Counted from the stretch's first letter, positions 18,350 through 27,555 are shown. The stretch: 64,000 bases of DNA from RCIO01 sp035555795 (GCA_035555795.1 DATMGE010000072.1:62001-126000), one strand, 5' to 3'. Notes: generated from the letters alone by a model not told the origin. Numbers and translations: made by a program.

Positions 18350-18390
18350 TCCAGCAAAGGGGCGCAGCGGTTCTGCACCCGGAATTGCCT
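18350..18390 (+). repeat. Dispersed intergenic repeat, copy 1 (diverged)
   Basis: Between the convergent lipoprotein and HAD genes lies TCCAGCAAA-(14)-CGGTTCTGC-(2)-CCGGAATTGCCT. The same elements with the same 29-base spacing recur at 52329-52390. The motif resembles the CAGCAAAA...TTTTGCGTCCGGAATTGC element scattered through rhizobial genomes; that identification is from memory. Confidence 0.6.
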
Positions 18391-18400
18391 GGTAACAGGT

Positions 18401-19093
18401 TCAGCCCAGATCCTCGGACCATTGCGAGAGCGCTGCCAATGTCGCGTCGAGCTCCGCCCAGCGCCGGATCACTGTTTCGGCGCCCGCTTCGGTGAGCGCA
18501 TCGGCGTGACCGGGAAAGCTGTGCGCCCCGCCGGTGAAGCCGATCACGCGCATGCCGGCCGCCCGCGCCCCGGCAATGCCGTGCACCGTATCCTCGATGA
18601 CGAAGGTCTTCGCCGGATCGGCGCCCATGCTTTGCGCCGCGTGCAGGAAAACGTCGGGCGCCGGCTTGGGCCGGGCCACCGCCGGATCCTGTGCCGAGAA
18701 GATGTGCCCCTCGAACAGCGGCAGCAGGCCGGTGCGGCCAAGCATCAGCTCGATCCGTTGCGGCCGCGAATTGGAGCATACGCAGCGCGGCGTGCGAACG
18801 GCCGCGACGGCGCGCGCCGCACCCTCCACCGGGCGAACATCCGCCGCCAGCCTGCGGTCGGTCTCTTCCCGCATCCGGTCGAGCAGCGATGCCTGGAAGG
18901 GGACGCCGCTCTCCTGCTCGATCGCCACCAGCATGTCCTTCACCGTCAGGCCGGAATAGCGCTCCATGATCGTTTCGGGCTCGATCGGATAGCCGGCCTC
19001 GGTGATGAGGGCGGCTTCGACGCGGGCGGCGATGATCTCGGAATCGACCAGCACGCCGTCGCAATCGAAAATCACCAGTTCGGGAGCAGGCAT
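18401..19093 (-). CDS. HAD-family phosphatase (beta-phosphoglucomutase/phosphoglycolate phosphatase-like)
   Basis: The 230-residue product has all HAD motifs: FDCDGVLVDSE with the nucleophile Asp near residue 10, a Ser/Asn motif II (VCSNSRPQR), the motif III Lys in KPAPDVFLHA, and motif IV VIEDTVHG. The cap domain between motifs I and II makes it subfamily IA. The substrate is unknown; a sugar phosphate or phosphoglycolate is likely. The start MPAPELVIF places motif I at the usual distance from the N-terminus. Confidence 0.9.
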   Translation of the reverse strand: MPAPELVIFDCDGVLVDSEIIAARVEAALITEAGYPIEPETIMERYSGLTVKDMLVAIEQESGVPFQASLLDRMREETDRRLAADVRPVEGAARAVAAVRTPRCVCSNSRPQRIELMLGRTGLLPLFEGHIFSAQDPAVARPKPAPDVFLHAAQSMGADPAKTFVIEDTVHGIAGARAAGMRVIGFTGGAHSFPGHADALTEAGAETVIRRWAELDATLAALSQWSEDLG

Positions 19094-19191
19094 GAGATCG
19101 ACCTCGGCTTGAAAGGGGAAGCCGGCCGGATACACCAAGCGCCGGCCCGCGGCAAATCGCGGTCCGCTTCACCGAATATTTACGCTGTCAG

Positions 19192-19199
19192 GTAACCAT
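19192..19199 (+). promoter_or_regulatory. CtrA-like half site upstream of ccrM
   Basis: GTAACCAT, 41 bases before the ccrM ATG, differs at one base from the TTAACCAT half site reported for CtrA in rhizobia and Brucella. In these bacteria ccrM is known to be under CtrA control, so location and family knowledge both fit. A single half site of this length is weak evidence. Confidence 0.3.
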
Positions 19200-19240
19200 A
19201 AGCCCAAGTGCCGAGTAACAGCGTAAACCGGGTTTTGTTC

Positions 19241-20374
19241 ATGTCCGCAGTGCGTCCTCTCGACGATCAGCTTGCCGCCTCCGGCCTGGTCGATTTCCGC
19301 GATACGATCTTCAAGGGCGACTGCGTGGCGGCGCTCGAGCGGCTGCCGGAAAAGTCGGTCGACGCCATCTTCGCCGACCCGCCCTACAATCTCCAGCTCA
19401 ATGGCGACCTCCATCGCCCCGACCAGTCGCGCGTCGATGCGGTGGACGACGAATGGGACCAGTTCGAGAGCTTCGCGGCTTACGACGCCTTCACGCGCGC
19501 ATGGCTGCTGGCCTGCCGCCGGGTGCTGAAGCCGACCGGCACCATCTGGGTGATCGGCTCCTATCACAACATCTTCCGCGTCGGCGCGGCCATGCAGGAT
19601 CTGGGCTTCTGGATCCTGAACGACATCGTCTGGCGCAAGACCAACCCGATGCCCAATTTCCGCGGCCGCCGCTTCCAGAACGCGCATGAGACGCTGATCT
19701 GGGCTTCGCGCGACCCAAAGGCGAAGGGCTACACCTTCAACTACGATGCGCTGAAGGCCGCCAATGACGACGTCCAGATGCGTTCGGACTGGCTGTTTCC
19801 GATCTGCACCGGCGCGGAGCGCCTGAAGGATGAGAACGGGGTAAAGATCCACCCGACGCAGAAGCCCGAGGCGCTGCTGGCGCGCGTGATGCTGTCGTCC
19901 ACCAGGCCGGGCGACGTGGTGCTCGATCCTTTCTTCGGCTCCGGCACGACGGGCGCGGTCGCCAAGCGCCTCGGCCGCCACTTCGTCGGGGTGGAGCGCG
20001 AGCAGGCCTATATCGACGCTGCGCTCGACCGCATCGCGCTGGTCCAGCCGCTTGCGCGTCCGGAACTGGAACTGATCCAGGGCAAGCGCGCCGAGCCGCG
20101 CATCGCCTTCGTGAGCCTGCTCGACGCGGGCCTGCTCAAGGCCGGTGCGACGCTTTACGACGCGCGCCGTCGCTACGCCGCAAAGGTGCGCGCCGACGGC
20201 ACGCTGGCGATCGGCACCGATGCCGGTTCGATCCACCGCATGGGCGCCGCCGTGCAGGGCCTGGATGCCTGCAACGGCTGGACCTTCTGGCACTACGAGC
20301 GCGCCGGCGGCCTCACGCCGATCGACGAACTGCGCAAGATCGCCCGCTTGGGCATGATGCGCGCGGGGGCGTAG
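19241..20374 (+). CDS. ccrM: Cell-cycle adenine methyltransferase CcrM (GANTC)
   Basis: Solitary beta-class N6-adenine DNA methyltransferase that methylates GANTC and coordinates the alphaproteobacterial cell cycle. The 377-residue product has the beta-class order: catalytic DPPY at 46-49, then the SAM-binding FFGSG at 231-235. It also has the CcrM-specific C-terminal extension (about 295-377) that ends in the motif-rich WTFWHYERAGGLTPIDELR. No restriction partner is nearby, consistent with an orphan regulatory enzyme. Length equals that of known rhizobial CcrM. Confidence 0.96.
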   Translation: MSAVRPLDDQLAASGLVDFRDTIFKGDCVAALERLPEKSVDAIFADPPYNLQLNGDLHRPDQSRVDAVDDEWDQFESFAAYDAFTRAWLLACRRVLKPTGTIWVIGSYHNIFRVGAAMQDLGFWILNDIVWRKTNPMPNFRGRRFQNAHETLIWASRDPKAKGYTFNYDALKAANDDVQMRSDWLFPICTGAERLKDENGVKIHPTQKPEALLARVMLSSTRPGDVVLDPFFGSGTTGAVAKRLGRHFVGVEREQAYIDAALDRIALVQPLARPELELIQGKRAEPRIAFVSLLDAGLLKAGATLYDARRRYAAKVRADGTLAIGTDAGSIHRMGAAVQGLDACNGWTFWHYERAGGLTPIDELRKIARLGMMRAGA

Positions 20375-20473
20375 GACTCGCTAATGACTTTAGCCAAATA
20401 AATTCAGTCATTTGGCGGTGGTTGCGGAATCAAATCCGCAGTCACATGAATCAATCTCTCAGGAAGCTGATTC
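20375..20473. other. Cluster of four GANTC sites after ccrM
   Basis: GACTC (20375-20379), GAATC (20427-20431), GAATC (20448-20452) and GATTC (20469-20473) fall in 99 bases directly downstream of the gene for the enzyme that methylates this sequence. At this GC content roughly one site per 300 bases would be expected by chance. Confidence 0.75.
20383..20416. terminator. Two overlapping inverted repeats between ccrM and HAD gene
   Basis: AATGACT (20383) pairs with AGTCATT (20406-20412). GCCAAAT (20393) pairs with ATTTGGC (20410-20416). The two stems share the ATT, so only one can form at a time. There is no T run. The site could end transcription of the convergent genes or act as a protein site. 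Confidence 0.4.
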
Positions 20474-21089
20474 AATCCTTCAGCTTCACCCCTCTCGCAA
20501 TCAGCTCGCGGCGCAGGGTGGGCGCGTCGGTGAAGAGCAGCGCCTGCCAGCCGGCGGCGATCGCGGCTTCCACATTCTTCGCGTTGTCGTCGATGAAGAT
20601 GGTGGCGGAGGGCGTCAGGCCGAAATCGGCAGCGTGCTTCTCGTAGATTTCGCGATCAGGCTTGATCAGGCCGATCTCGCCGGACACAGTCACGCCGCGC
20701 GGGCGGTTGAAGAAGGGGAAGCGCTTGCGGGCTTCCTGAAACGTGTCGGCGGCGAAATTGGTCAGCATCGTCACGTCGTAGCCGCCGTCGATCAGCTCCT
20801 CCATGATCGCGACGCTGTCGGGGTAGTGGTGCGACACCATCTCATGCCAGTGACGGCGGAAGGCGCGGATGTTCTCCGCGTGATCCGGATGGTCGGAGAT
20901 CAGCAGTGCCTCGGCGTCCTGCCAGCTCCGGCCGCGATCCTGCTCGAGGTTCCAGTCGGAGGTGCAAAGGTTCTCGAAAAACCATTTGCGCTCCTGCTGA
21001 TCGGGGATCAGCCGGGAATAGGGGATGTCCGGATCGTAGTGGATCAGCACGCGGCCGATGTCGAAGACGATATGGCGGATGGGATCCAT
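20472..21089 (-). CDS. HAD-superfamily hydrolase (YihX-like)
   Basis: The 205-residue product has motif I FDIGRVLIHYDPD near residue 10, a Thr/Asn motif II (MLTNFA), a Lys motif III (GLIKPDREIYE) and motif IV (IFIDDNAKNVEAA). It resembles E. coli YihX, an alpha-glucose-1-phosphate phosphatase, but the substrate here is not established. It starts 6 bases after the mutY stop, so the two are probably co-transcribed. Its TGA lies inside the last GANTC site of the cluster. Confidence 0.88.
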   Translation of the reverse strand: MDPIRHIVFDIGRVLIHYDPDIPYSRLIPDQQERKWFFENLCTSDWNLEQDRGRSWQDAEALLISDHPDHAENIRAFRRHWHEMVSHHYPDSVAIMEELIDGGYDVTMLTNFAADTFQEARKRFPFFNRPRGVTVSGEIGLIKPDREIYEKHAADFGLTPSATIFIDDNAKNVEAAIAAGWQALLFTDAPTLRRELIARGVKLKD

Positions 21090-21095
21090 TCCTGT

Positions 21096-22202
21096 TCACC
21101 TGTCCTTGCGGGTTGCGCCGGGCATGGCCGCCTCGATGGCGCGTTTCATCACCGTGGGCAAGGCCTCGCCGGCAAGTTCATTCGGCGGCGACCACCATGC
21201 GCCGGCCGGTGCCTGCATCGTGACGCCATCGGCGCGGAAGACGTCGAGGTCGAGCGCGAAATGGGTGAAGACATGCCGCACCGTTCCCATTGCGCGCCAT
21301 TTTGCGGGGAAGGGCGCGGCCGTGCGGTCGGTGGCGCCGTCCTGCCGCGCCGTCCATGCCGTGGTCGGCACCTCGGCCATGCCGCCGAGCAGGCCGCTTT
21401 CGGGCCGCTTGCGCAGCAGAACGCAGCCCTGCGGGTCTACCGCCACGAAGGCTGCGCCGCGGCGCAGCGGCACGTCCCTCTTCGCCGCCTTGACCGGGAA
21501 AAGCTCCGGATCGCCCGCGGCGAGCGCGGCGCAGCCGTCCTTCAGCGGGCAGAGGATGCAGGCCGGTCGGCGCGGCGTGCAGATCGTCGCGCCGAGATCC
21601 ATCATCGCCTGCGCGAAATCGCCCGGACGTTCGGTGGAGAGCATCCGCGCCACGGCTGCGCGGATTTCCGGCTTGGCGGCCGGCAAGGGCGTCTCGATCC
21701 GTTCCAGCCGCGACACCACGCGCTCGACATTGCCGTCCACCACCGGCTCCGGCCGGTTGAAGGCGATCGCCGCGATGGCCGCGGCGGTATAGGGGCCGAT
21801 GCCCGGCAGCGAAAGCAGGCCGTCATGATTGTCGGGAAACAGGCCGCCATGCTCCGCCGCGACCACATCGGCGCATTTCTTGAGGTTGCGCGCGCGGGAA
21901 TAATAGCCGAGCCCGGCCCAGGCCTTCATGATGTCGTCGCTTTCGCTGGCTGCAAGTGCGGCGACAGTCGGCCAGCGCGCGGTGAAATCGCGGAAATAGG
22001 GTTTTACCGCCTCCACCGTGGTCTGCTGGAGCATGATTTCCGACAGCCACACGCGATAGGGATCGGCGGTCACGCCAGCGCGCTGCTGGCCCGGCGTAAC
22101 GCGCCAGGGCAGGTCGCGGTGATGGCGATCGTACCAGGCGAGCAGGCGCGGGGCGATCGGCTCGCGGGACGGGGGGATGGGCTGGCTGTGGCGGGGCGGC
22201 AT
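21096..22202 (-). CDS. mutY: A/G-specific adenine glycosylase
   Basis: Removes adenine opposite 8-oxoguanine in base excision repair. The 368-residue product has the HhH-GPD core with SEIMLQQTTVE (catalytic Glu) and catalytic Asp156 in VDGNVERV. The iron-sulfur loop has Cys208, Cys215, Cys218 and Cys224 in the exact C-x6-C-x2-C-x5-C spacing. A C-terminal NUDIX-like domain (about 235-365) recognises 8-oxoG. It is divergent from the DUF721 gene with only 20 bases between starts. Confidence 0.96.
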   Translation of the reverse strand: MPPRHSQPIPPSREPIAPRLLAWYDRHHRDLPWRVTPGQQRAGVTADPYRVWLSEIMLQQTTVEAVKPYFRDFTARWPTVAALAASESDDIMKAWAGLGYYSRARNLKKCADVVAAEHGGLFPDNHDGLLSLPGIGPYTAAAIAAIAFNRPEPVVDGNVERVVSRLERIETPLPAAKPEIRAAVARMLSTERPGDFAQAMMDLGATICTPRRPACILCPLKDGCAALAAGDPELFPVKAAKRDVPLRRGAAFVAVDPQGCVLLRKRPESGLLGGMAEVPTTAWTARQDGATDRTAAPFPAKWRAMGTVRHVFTHFALDLDVFRADGVTMQAPAGAWWSPPNELAGEALPTVMKRAIEAAMPGATRKDR

Positions 22203-22222
22203 GCGATTCGATATAGGATGGC

Positions 22223-22741
22223 ATGGCTATGAACGGGAAGACCGACAGAATGGCAACACGCTCGCGCGGCCCTGTGGCGGTGAGCGACCTCGCTTCGGCG
22301 ATCCTCGACCCGGTGCTGCGTCGGCGGGCCGGCATCTCGGTCGGGCTCGTGCAGAACTGGGACGAGATCGTCGGCGAGCGCATGGCCGCCATGAGCCGGC
22401 CGGAAAAGATCGCCTGGCCGCGCCGGCTGAGCGACGACGACCCCTTCCAGCCGGCCACGCTGGTAGTGGCCTGTTCGGGGATCGCCGCCATGCATGTCCA
22501 GCACGAGACCAGCCAGATCATCGAGCGCGTGAACGCCTTTCTGGGCTTCGCGGCGGTGGGGCGCGTCCGCATCGTCCAGAAGCCGGTCGCCGCCGCGCCG
22601 CAGCGCAAGCGGGCGTTGCGCGCGCTTTCGCCGAATGAGGTGGCGCGGGTGGAGGAGATGACCGCCGGCATCGAGGATGATGAACTGCGCCAGTCACTGG
22701 CGCGGCTCGGCCGCAGCGTCAAGGCCGCGCGAAAGCCGTGA
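22223..22741 (+). CDS. DUF721 / DciA-like protein
   Basis: DUF721 covers DciA, the ancestral loader of the replicative helicase DnaB. The 172-residue product contains the domain at about 15-120: DPVLRRRAG, a W-D-E-I-VGE-MAAMSRPEKIAW stretch, then a strand-rich LVVACSGIAAMHVQHE region. A basic C-terminal tail follows. In-frame starts at Met1, Met3 and Met10 are all possible. The role is inferred from family; alphaproteobacterial forms are divergent. Confidence 0.82.
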   Translation: MAMNGKTDRMATRSRGPVAVSDLASAILDPVLRRRAGISVGLVQNWDEIVGERMAAMSRPEKIAWPRRLSDDDPFQPATLVVACSGIAAMHVQHETSQIIERVNAFLGFAAVGRVRIVQKPVAAAPQRKRALRALSPNEVARVEEMTAGIEDDELRQSLARLGRSVKAARKP

Positions 22742-22884
22742 CCGCGCCGTTCCTCTCGCAGCTTCGTGAATGGCCGCGCGACGATTGCGATTGGATTGAA
22801 GGCCTGTATGCCTTATTTCCGCGCCATCTCTGGCCCTTCGCTCCCGATCAGGCTTCCATTTCTTTTTCAAGCAGGTGATTCTCG

Positions 22885-23598
22885 ATGCTTTCTTCGCTTC
22901 CCCGTCGCCAGGTGCTCATTTCGCTGTTGGCGGTTTCCGCATCCGGCCTTGCCCTCGCTGCCTGCAATGACAGCGAGCAGGCCCAGGCGCCGGCCGAGCA
23001 GCCTGCGCCCGCGACACCTGCCGCACCGGCTGCGCAGATCCCCGCTTCGTCGGGCAATGTCGACATGGCCAAGCTGCTGGAGGATGGCTCGCTGCCCGAC
23101 AAGGTGCTGGGCAATGCCGATGCGCCGGTGACGATCGTGGAATATGCCTCCATGACCTGCCCGCACTGCGCCACCTTCCACACGCAGACGCTGCCTGTGA
23201 TCAAGGAGAAATATATCGACACGGGCAAGGCGCGCCTCATCATGCGCGAATTCCCCTTCGATCCGCGCGCCGAGGCCGGTTTCATGCTGGCCCGCTGCGC
23301 CGACAACAATTATTTCGCCATGATCGATGCGCTGTTCCGCCAGCAGCGGGGCTGGGCCACGGCCGAAAATGCTAGCGATGCGCTGCTCCAGATCGCCCGC
23401 ATGGCCGGTTTTTCACAGGAGTCCTTCACCGCCTGCTTGACCAACCAGAAACTTCTGGATGATGTGAGGGCCGTGCGTACGCGTGGTGCCGAGACGTTCG
23501 GCGTGGATTCCACGCCGACCTTCTTCATCAACGGCAAGACCTATAAGGGAGCCATGTCGGTTGACGAGATGTCGGCCCTCATCGAGAGCCTCACCTGA
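22885..23598 (+). CDS. DsbA-like thiol oxidoreductase (lipoprotein or exported)
   Basis: The 237-residue product has an N-terminal export signal with two arginines (PRRQVLISL), ending LALAAC at Cys27, which fits a lipobox. An Ala/Pro-rich linker (31-55) follows, then a thioredoxin-fold domain with the active site CPHC at 92-95. The cis-Pro loop VDSTPTFFINGK is clear. It likely forms disulfides in envelope proteins. Gene order dsbA - smc is common in Hyphomicrobiales. Confidence 0.92.
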   Translation: MLSSLPRRQVLISLLAVSASGLALAACNDSEQAQAPAEQPAPATPAAPAAQIPASSGNVDMAKLLEDGSLPDKVLGNADAPVTIVEYASMTCPHCATFHTQTLPVIKEKYIDTGKARLIMREFPFDPRAEAGFMLARCADNNYFAMIDALFRQQRGWATAENASDALLQIARMAGFSQESFTACLTNQKLLDDVRAVRTRGAETFGVDSTPTFFINGKTYKGAMSVDEMSALIESLT

Positions 23599-23661
23599 TG
23601 CATGCCCGCCGCCTGCGGGCGGTGCAGGCCTAGCCGCGTCCCGTGACCGGGTGCGCCGCCG

Positions 23662-26600
23662 ATGAAGTTTTCGCGGCTGCGCCTGCTGGGTTTCAAGTCC
23701 TTCGTCGATCCGGGCGAGTTCGTCATCGAGCGCGGGCTCACCGGCATCGTCGGGCCGAATGGCTGCGGCAAGTCCAACCTTGTCGAGGCGCTGCGTTGGG
23801 TGATGGGCGAAAGCTCGTACAAGAACATGCGCGCCTCGGGCATGGACGACGTGATCTTCTCCGGCTCCGCCACGCGGCCCGCGCGCAACACCGCCGAAGT
23901 CACGCTTTTCCTCGACAATGTCGACCGCACCGCGCCGCCGGCCTTCAACGATGCCGATGAATTGCAGGTCTCGCGCCGCATCGAGCGCGAGGCGGGTTCG
24001 GTCTATCGCATCAACGGCAAGGAGGCGCGCGCCAAGGACGTGCAGCTTCTCTTTGCCGACCAGTCGACCGGCGCGCGCTCGCCCTCCATGGTGGGACAGG
24101 GACGCATCGGCGAACTGATCCAGGCCAAGCCGCAGGCACGGCGCGCTTTGCTCGAAGAGGCTGCCGGCATTTCCGGCCTGCACACACGCCGCCATGAGGC
24201 GGAACTGCGGCTGCGCGCCGCGGAGCAGAATCTCGAACGTCTCGACGATGTCGTGGGCGAGCTTGGAAGCCAGATCGAGAGCCTGAAGCGGCAGGCGCGG
24301 CAGGCCGCCCGCTTCAAGAACCTGTCCTCCGACATAAGGCAGGCAGAGGCGGCACTTCTCCATATTCGGTGGACGCAGGCCAAGGCGCAGGAGGCCGAGG
24401 CCCAATCGGAGCTTGCGGCCGCCACGAGCCGGGTCGGCGAGCGGGCCGCCGGGCAGATGAATGCGGCCAAGGACCAGGCGGTGGGGGCGCATCAGCTTCC
24501 CGCGCTGCGTGAGGCGGAAGCCGCGGCTGCCGCCGCGCTGCAACGCCTCACCATCGCGCGCGGCCAGATCGACGAGGAGGCGCGCCGCGTGCGCGGCCGC
24601 ATCGACGAGCTGACGCGCCGGCTCGCGCAGCTCGATCAGGACATGGCACGCGAAAAGCAGATGCTGAGCGACAATGATGCCATTCTGGCGCGCCTTGCGG
24701 AAGAGGAGGCCGAACTCTCGGCCGCCGATGCCGGATCGGTCGAGCAGGAAACGCGCGCAAGCGCTGCCTTCGATGATGCGCAGACGAAGCTTTCCATGTC
24801 GGAAGCCACGCTTGCCGCACTGACGGCGGAGCGCGCCGAGGCGGCGGCCGGGCGCGCCCAGGTCGAGCGCAATCTGCGCGAGGCGGGCGAGCGCCGCGAC
24901 AGATTCGCGCGCCAGCTTGTCGAGGTCGAGCGCGAGGTGGAGGCGATCGCGGCGCGGATTGCAGGCCTCGCCGACCCGGCGCAGAAGCAAATGGAGGTCG
25001 ACAAGGCGGCGGCGGATGCGGCTGCCGCCGAAGCCGCCGCGCTTGCGGCCGAGCGCAGCCTCGCAGAGGCGCGCACGGCCGAGGCGGCGGCGCGCCCCAT
25101 GGTGCAGGAGGCACGGGCGGGCCTGCAACAGGTCGAGACCGAGGCGCGGACGCTTGCAAAGATACTCAATGCCGGCGGCGGCGGGCTGTTTCCGGGCGCG
25201 GTGGAGCAGATGCGCGTGGAGCGCGGCTACGAGACCGCGCTGGGGGCGGCGCTCGGCGAGGATATCGACGCGCCGTTCGACCGGGCGGCACCCGCCCATT
25301 GGGGCGATGCGCTTGCCGCCGATGGCGATGCGCCCTTGCCGGAAGGTGTGCGCAGCCTCGCCGAAATGGTGCGCGCGCCGGCGCAGCTTTCGCGGCGGCT
25401 GGCACAGATCGGCGTGGTGGAAGCCGGCGACGGCCCGCGCCTGCAAAAGCTGTTGCGGCCCGGCCAGCGACTGGTGACGCGCGAGGGCGCACTGTGGCGC
25501 TGGGACGGTTTCGTGGCAAGCGCCGACGCGCCGACCGCCGCCGCGCAGCGCCTTGCGCAGAAGAACCGGCTCGCCGAGCTCGAAGCCGAGGCGACGCAGG
25601 CAACGAGCAGGCTGCGGGAGGCCGAGGGCCTGTTCGCTTCCGCCGAGGCGCGCGTCAAGGCGGTGGCCGATGCCGATCGTGCCGCGCGCGAGGCCGTGCG
25701 CATGGCGCAGAAGCAGCTTGGCGCGGCGCGCGAGGCCCTTGCCGCGGCGGAGCGCGCCAGCGGCGAGTTTGCCGCGCGCCGGGCGGCGCTCGACGAATCG
25801 CGGGCGCGCCTTTCGGAAAGCCGCACGGAAGCCGCCGCGCAGGTGGATGCGGCAGCGGCGGCGCTTGCCACCGCGCCGGTGCTCACCGAACTGCAATCGC
25901 GCCTCGACGCGCAGGCCGCCGAAGTCGCCCGCGACAGGGCAGCGCTGGCCGATGCGCGCGCCGCGCATCAGGGGCTGAAGCGCGAAGCCGAACTGCGCCA
26001 GCGGCGCTTGCAGGCCATCGCGCAGGAGCGGGCAAGCTGGCAGACCCGCACCGAAAATGCCGACCGCCAGATGGCCTCGCTTGCCGAGCGCCGCGCGGAG
26101 GCCCTGGCGGAATTCGAGGGCCTTGCCGACGCGCCCGACGAGATCGATGCGCGGGGCAGGGCGCTTCTTTCGGAGATTTCACGCGCCGAAGCGGCGCGCA
26201 AGGCCGCCGGCGACGTGTTGCAGGAGGCGGAGAACAGGCAGGCCGCGCTCGACAAGCAGGCGACCGCCGCCATCCAGGCGCTGGCCGAAGCACGCGAGAT
26301 GCGCGCCCGTGGCGAGGAGCGGCTGACGGCCGCCGAAGAGCGCCGCAGGGACACCGAACTGCGCATCCGCGACACGATGAACACCGAGCCGCATCTGGTG
26401 CTGCGGCAGGCCGGTCTCGACATATCGGAGCCGTTGCCGGATGCGGTCGAACTGGAACGGCGGATCGAGCGCCTGCGCATCGAGCGCGAAAGGCTCGGTG
26501 CAGTGAACCTGCGCGCCGAGGCCGAGCAGCAGGAACTGTCGGAACGGCTGGAGACGATCGTTTCGGAGCGCGACGATATCATCGAGGCCATCAAGACGCT

Positions 26601-27120
26601 GCGGCATGCGATACAGAGCCTGAACCGCGAGGGCCGCGAGCGCCTTCTGGCCGCTTTCGAGGTGGTCAATACGCAGTTCCAGCGGCTGTTCACTCATCTT
26701 TTCGGCGGCGGCACCGCCGAATTGCAGCTCATCGAATCCGATGATCCGCTGGAGGCGGGACTGGAGATATTGGCGCGTCCGCCGGGCAAGCGGCCGCAGA
26801 CGATGACGCTGCTTTCGGGTGGCGAGCAGGCGCTGACGGCCATGGCGCTGATCTTCGCCGTCTTCCTGACCAATCCCGCACCCATCTGCGTGCTGGACGA
26901 GGTGGACGCGCCGCTGGACGACCACAATGTCGAGCGTTTCTGCAATTTGATGGACGAGATGGCGAGTTCGACGGAGACGCGCTTCGTCGTCATCACCCAC
27001 AATCCCATCACCATGGCGCGCATGAACAGGCTGTTCGGTGTCACCATGGCCGAGCAGGGGGTGAGCCAGCTCGTCTCCGTCGATCTCCAGACAGCAGAAC
27101 AACTGCGCGAGGCAAGCTGA
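23662..27120 (+). CDS. smc: Chromosome segregation ATPase SMC
   Basis: SMC condenses and segregates replicated chromosomes together with ScpA and ScpB. The 1152-residue product has the N-terminal Walker A GPNGCGKS at 31-38. Two long Ala/Glu/Arg-rich coiled coils flank a hinge at about 495-630. The C-terminal ABC signature LLSGGEQ is at about 1050-1056, followed by Walker B VLDEVDAPLDD. scpA/scpB are not in the window. A second gene follows after two bases. Confidence 0.97.
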   Translation: MKFSRLRLLGFKSFVDPGEFVIERGLTGIVGPNGCGKSNLVEALRWVMGESSYKNMRASGMDDVIFSGSATRPARNTAEVTLFLDNVDRTAPPAFNDADELQVSRRIEREAGSVYRINGKEARAKDVQLLFADQSTGARSPSMVGQGRIGELIQAKPQARRALLEEAAGISGLHTRRHEAELRLRAAEQNLERLDDVVGELGSQIESLKRQARQAARFKNLSSDIRQAEAALLHIRWTQAKAQEAEAQSELAAATSRVGERAAGQMNAAKDQAVGAHQLPALREAEAAAAAALQRLTIARGQIDEEARRVRGRIDELTRRLAQLDQDMAREKQMLSDNDAILARLAEEEAELSAADAGSVEQETRASAAFDDAQTKLSMSEATLAALTAERAEAAAGRAQVERNLREAGERRDRFARQLVEVEREVEAIAARIAGLADPAQKQMEVDKAAADAAAAEAAALAAERSLAEARTAEAAARPMVQEARAGLQQVETEARTLAKILNAGGGGLFPGAVEQMRVERGYETALGAALGEDIDAPFDRAAPAHWGDALAADGDAPLPEGVRSLAEMVRAPAQLSRRLAQIGVVEAGDGPRLQKLLRPGQRLVTREGALWRWDGFVASADAPTAAAQRLAQKNRLAELEAEATQATSRLREAEGLFASAEARVKAVADADRAAREAVRMAQKQLGAAREALAAAERASGEFAARRAALDESRARLSESRTEAAAQVDAAAAALATAPVLTELQSRLDAQAAEVARDRAALADARAAHQGLKREAELRQRRLQAIAQERASWQTRTENADRQMASLAERRAEALAEFEGLADAPDEIDARGRALLSEISRAEAARKAAGDVLQEAENRQAALDKQATAAIQALAEAREMRARGEERLTAAEERRRDTELRIRDTMNTEPHLVLRQAGLDISEPLPDAVELERRIERLRIERERLGAVNLRAEAEQQELSERLETIVSERDDIIEAIKTLRHAIQSLNREGRERLLAAFEVVNTQFQRLFTHLFGGGTAELQLIESDDPLEAGLEILARPPGKRPQTMTLLSGGEQALTAMALIFAVFLTNPAPICVLDEVDAPLDDHNVERFCNLMDEMASSTETRFVVITHNPITMARMNRLFGVTMAEQGVSQLVSVDLQTAEQLREAS

Positions 27121-27122
27121 AG

Positions 27123-27551
27123 ATGAGCGAGAACCCACCGGCAAGCGCCGCTACAATGGCGACCCGTCTTTCGGTCGCGCTGCGCGATCTCCACCGCGCC
27201 CTGATCCGCGCCGAAGCCGGGGACGATCCGGCCTTCCAGAATCCCTATACGTTCCTCTTCGCCGTGCTCGGCGACCCACGCTTTTCGTGGACCAGTCCGC
27301 TTTCGCAGTTGATCGTGCAGATCGACGAGGCCGTCGCCCAGGGCGAACTGACAGACGTGGAGCACATCTTCCCGCTACGGGCCGCCGCCGAACAATTGAT
27401 CGGCGACGCGAAAGACGGCGATCCGGAATTCAGGCTGCGGCACCTCATGGCGCTTCAGAAGGAGCCGGATGTGGCGCTCGCCACCGGCGCGCTGCGGCGG
27501 GCGCTGGCCGGCTTGCCGAAACCGGCAGAGCCCGCCGGCAAGGGAAGCTGA
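27123..27551 (+). CDS. Hypothetical protein coupled to smc
   Basis: The 142-residue soluble protein has no signal peptide or membrane segment and I do not recognise a family. It is predicted to be largely helical, with a W/F/P-rich central stretch (FSWTSPLSQLIVQIDEAV). The start is two bases after the smc stop, with AGGCAAGC as a possible ribosome site inside smc, so the two are probably translated together. A role with SMC is possible only by position. It converges with the GFA gene four bases later. Confidence 0.8.
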   Translation: MSENPPASAATMATRLSVALRDLHRALIRAEAGDDPAFQNPYTFLFAVLGDPRFSWTSPLSQLIVQIDEAVAQGELTDVEHIFPLRAAAEQLIGDAKDGDPEFRLRHLMALQKEPDVALATGALRRALAGLPKPAEPAGKGS

Positions 27552-27555
27552 CGGG

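Noticed and set aside
23413..25968. 851-codon minus-strand frame across smc
   Set aside because: Shadow of the Ala/Glu/Arg-rich coiled coil of SMC. It shows no domain, start context or neighbours that would support it.
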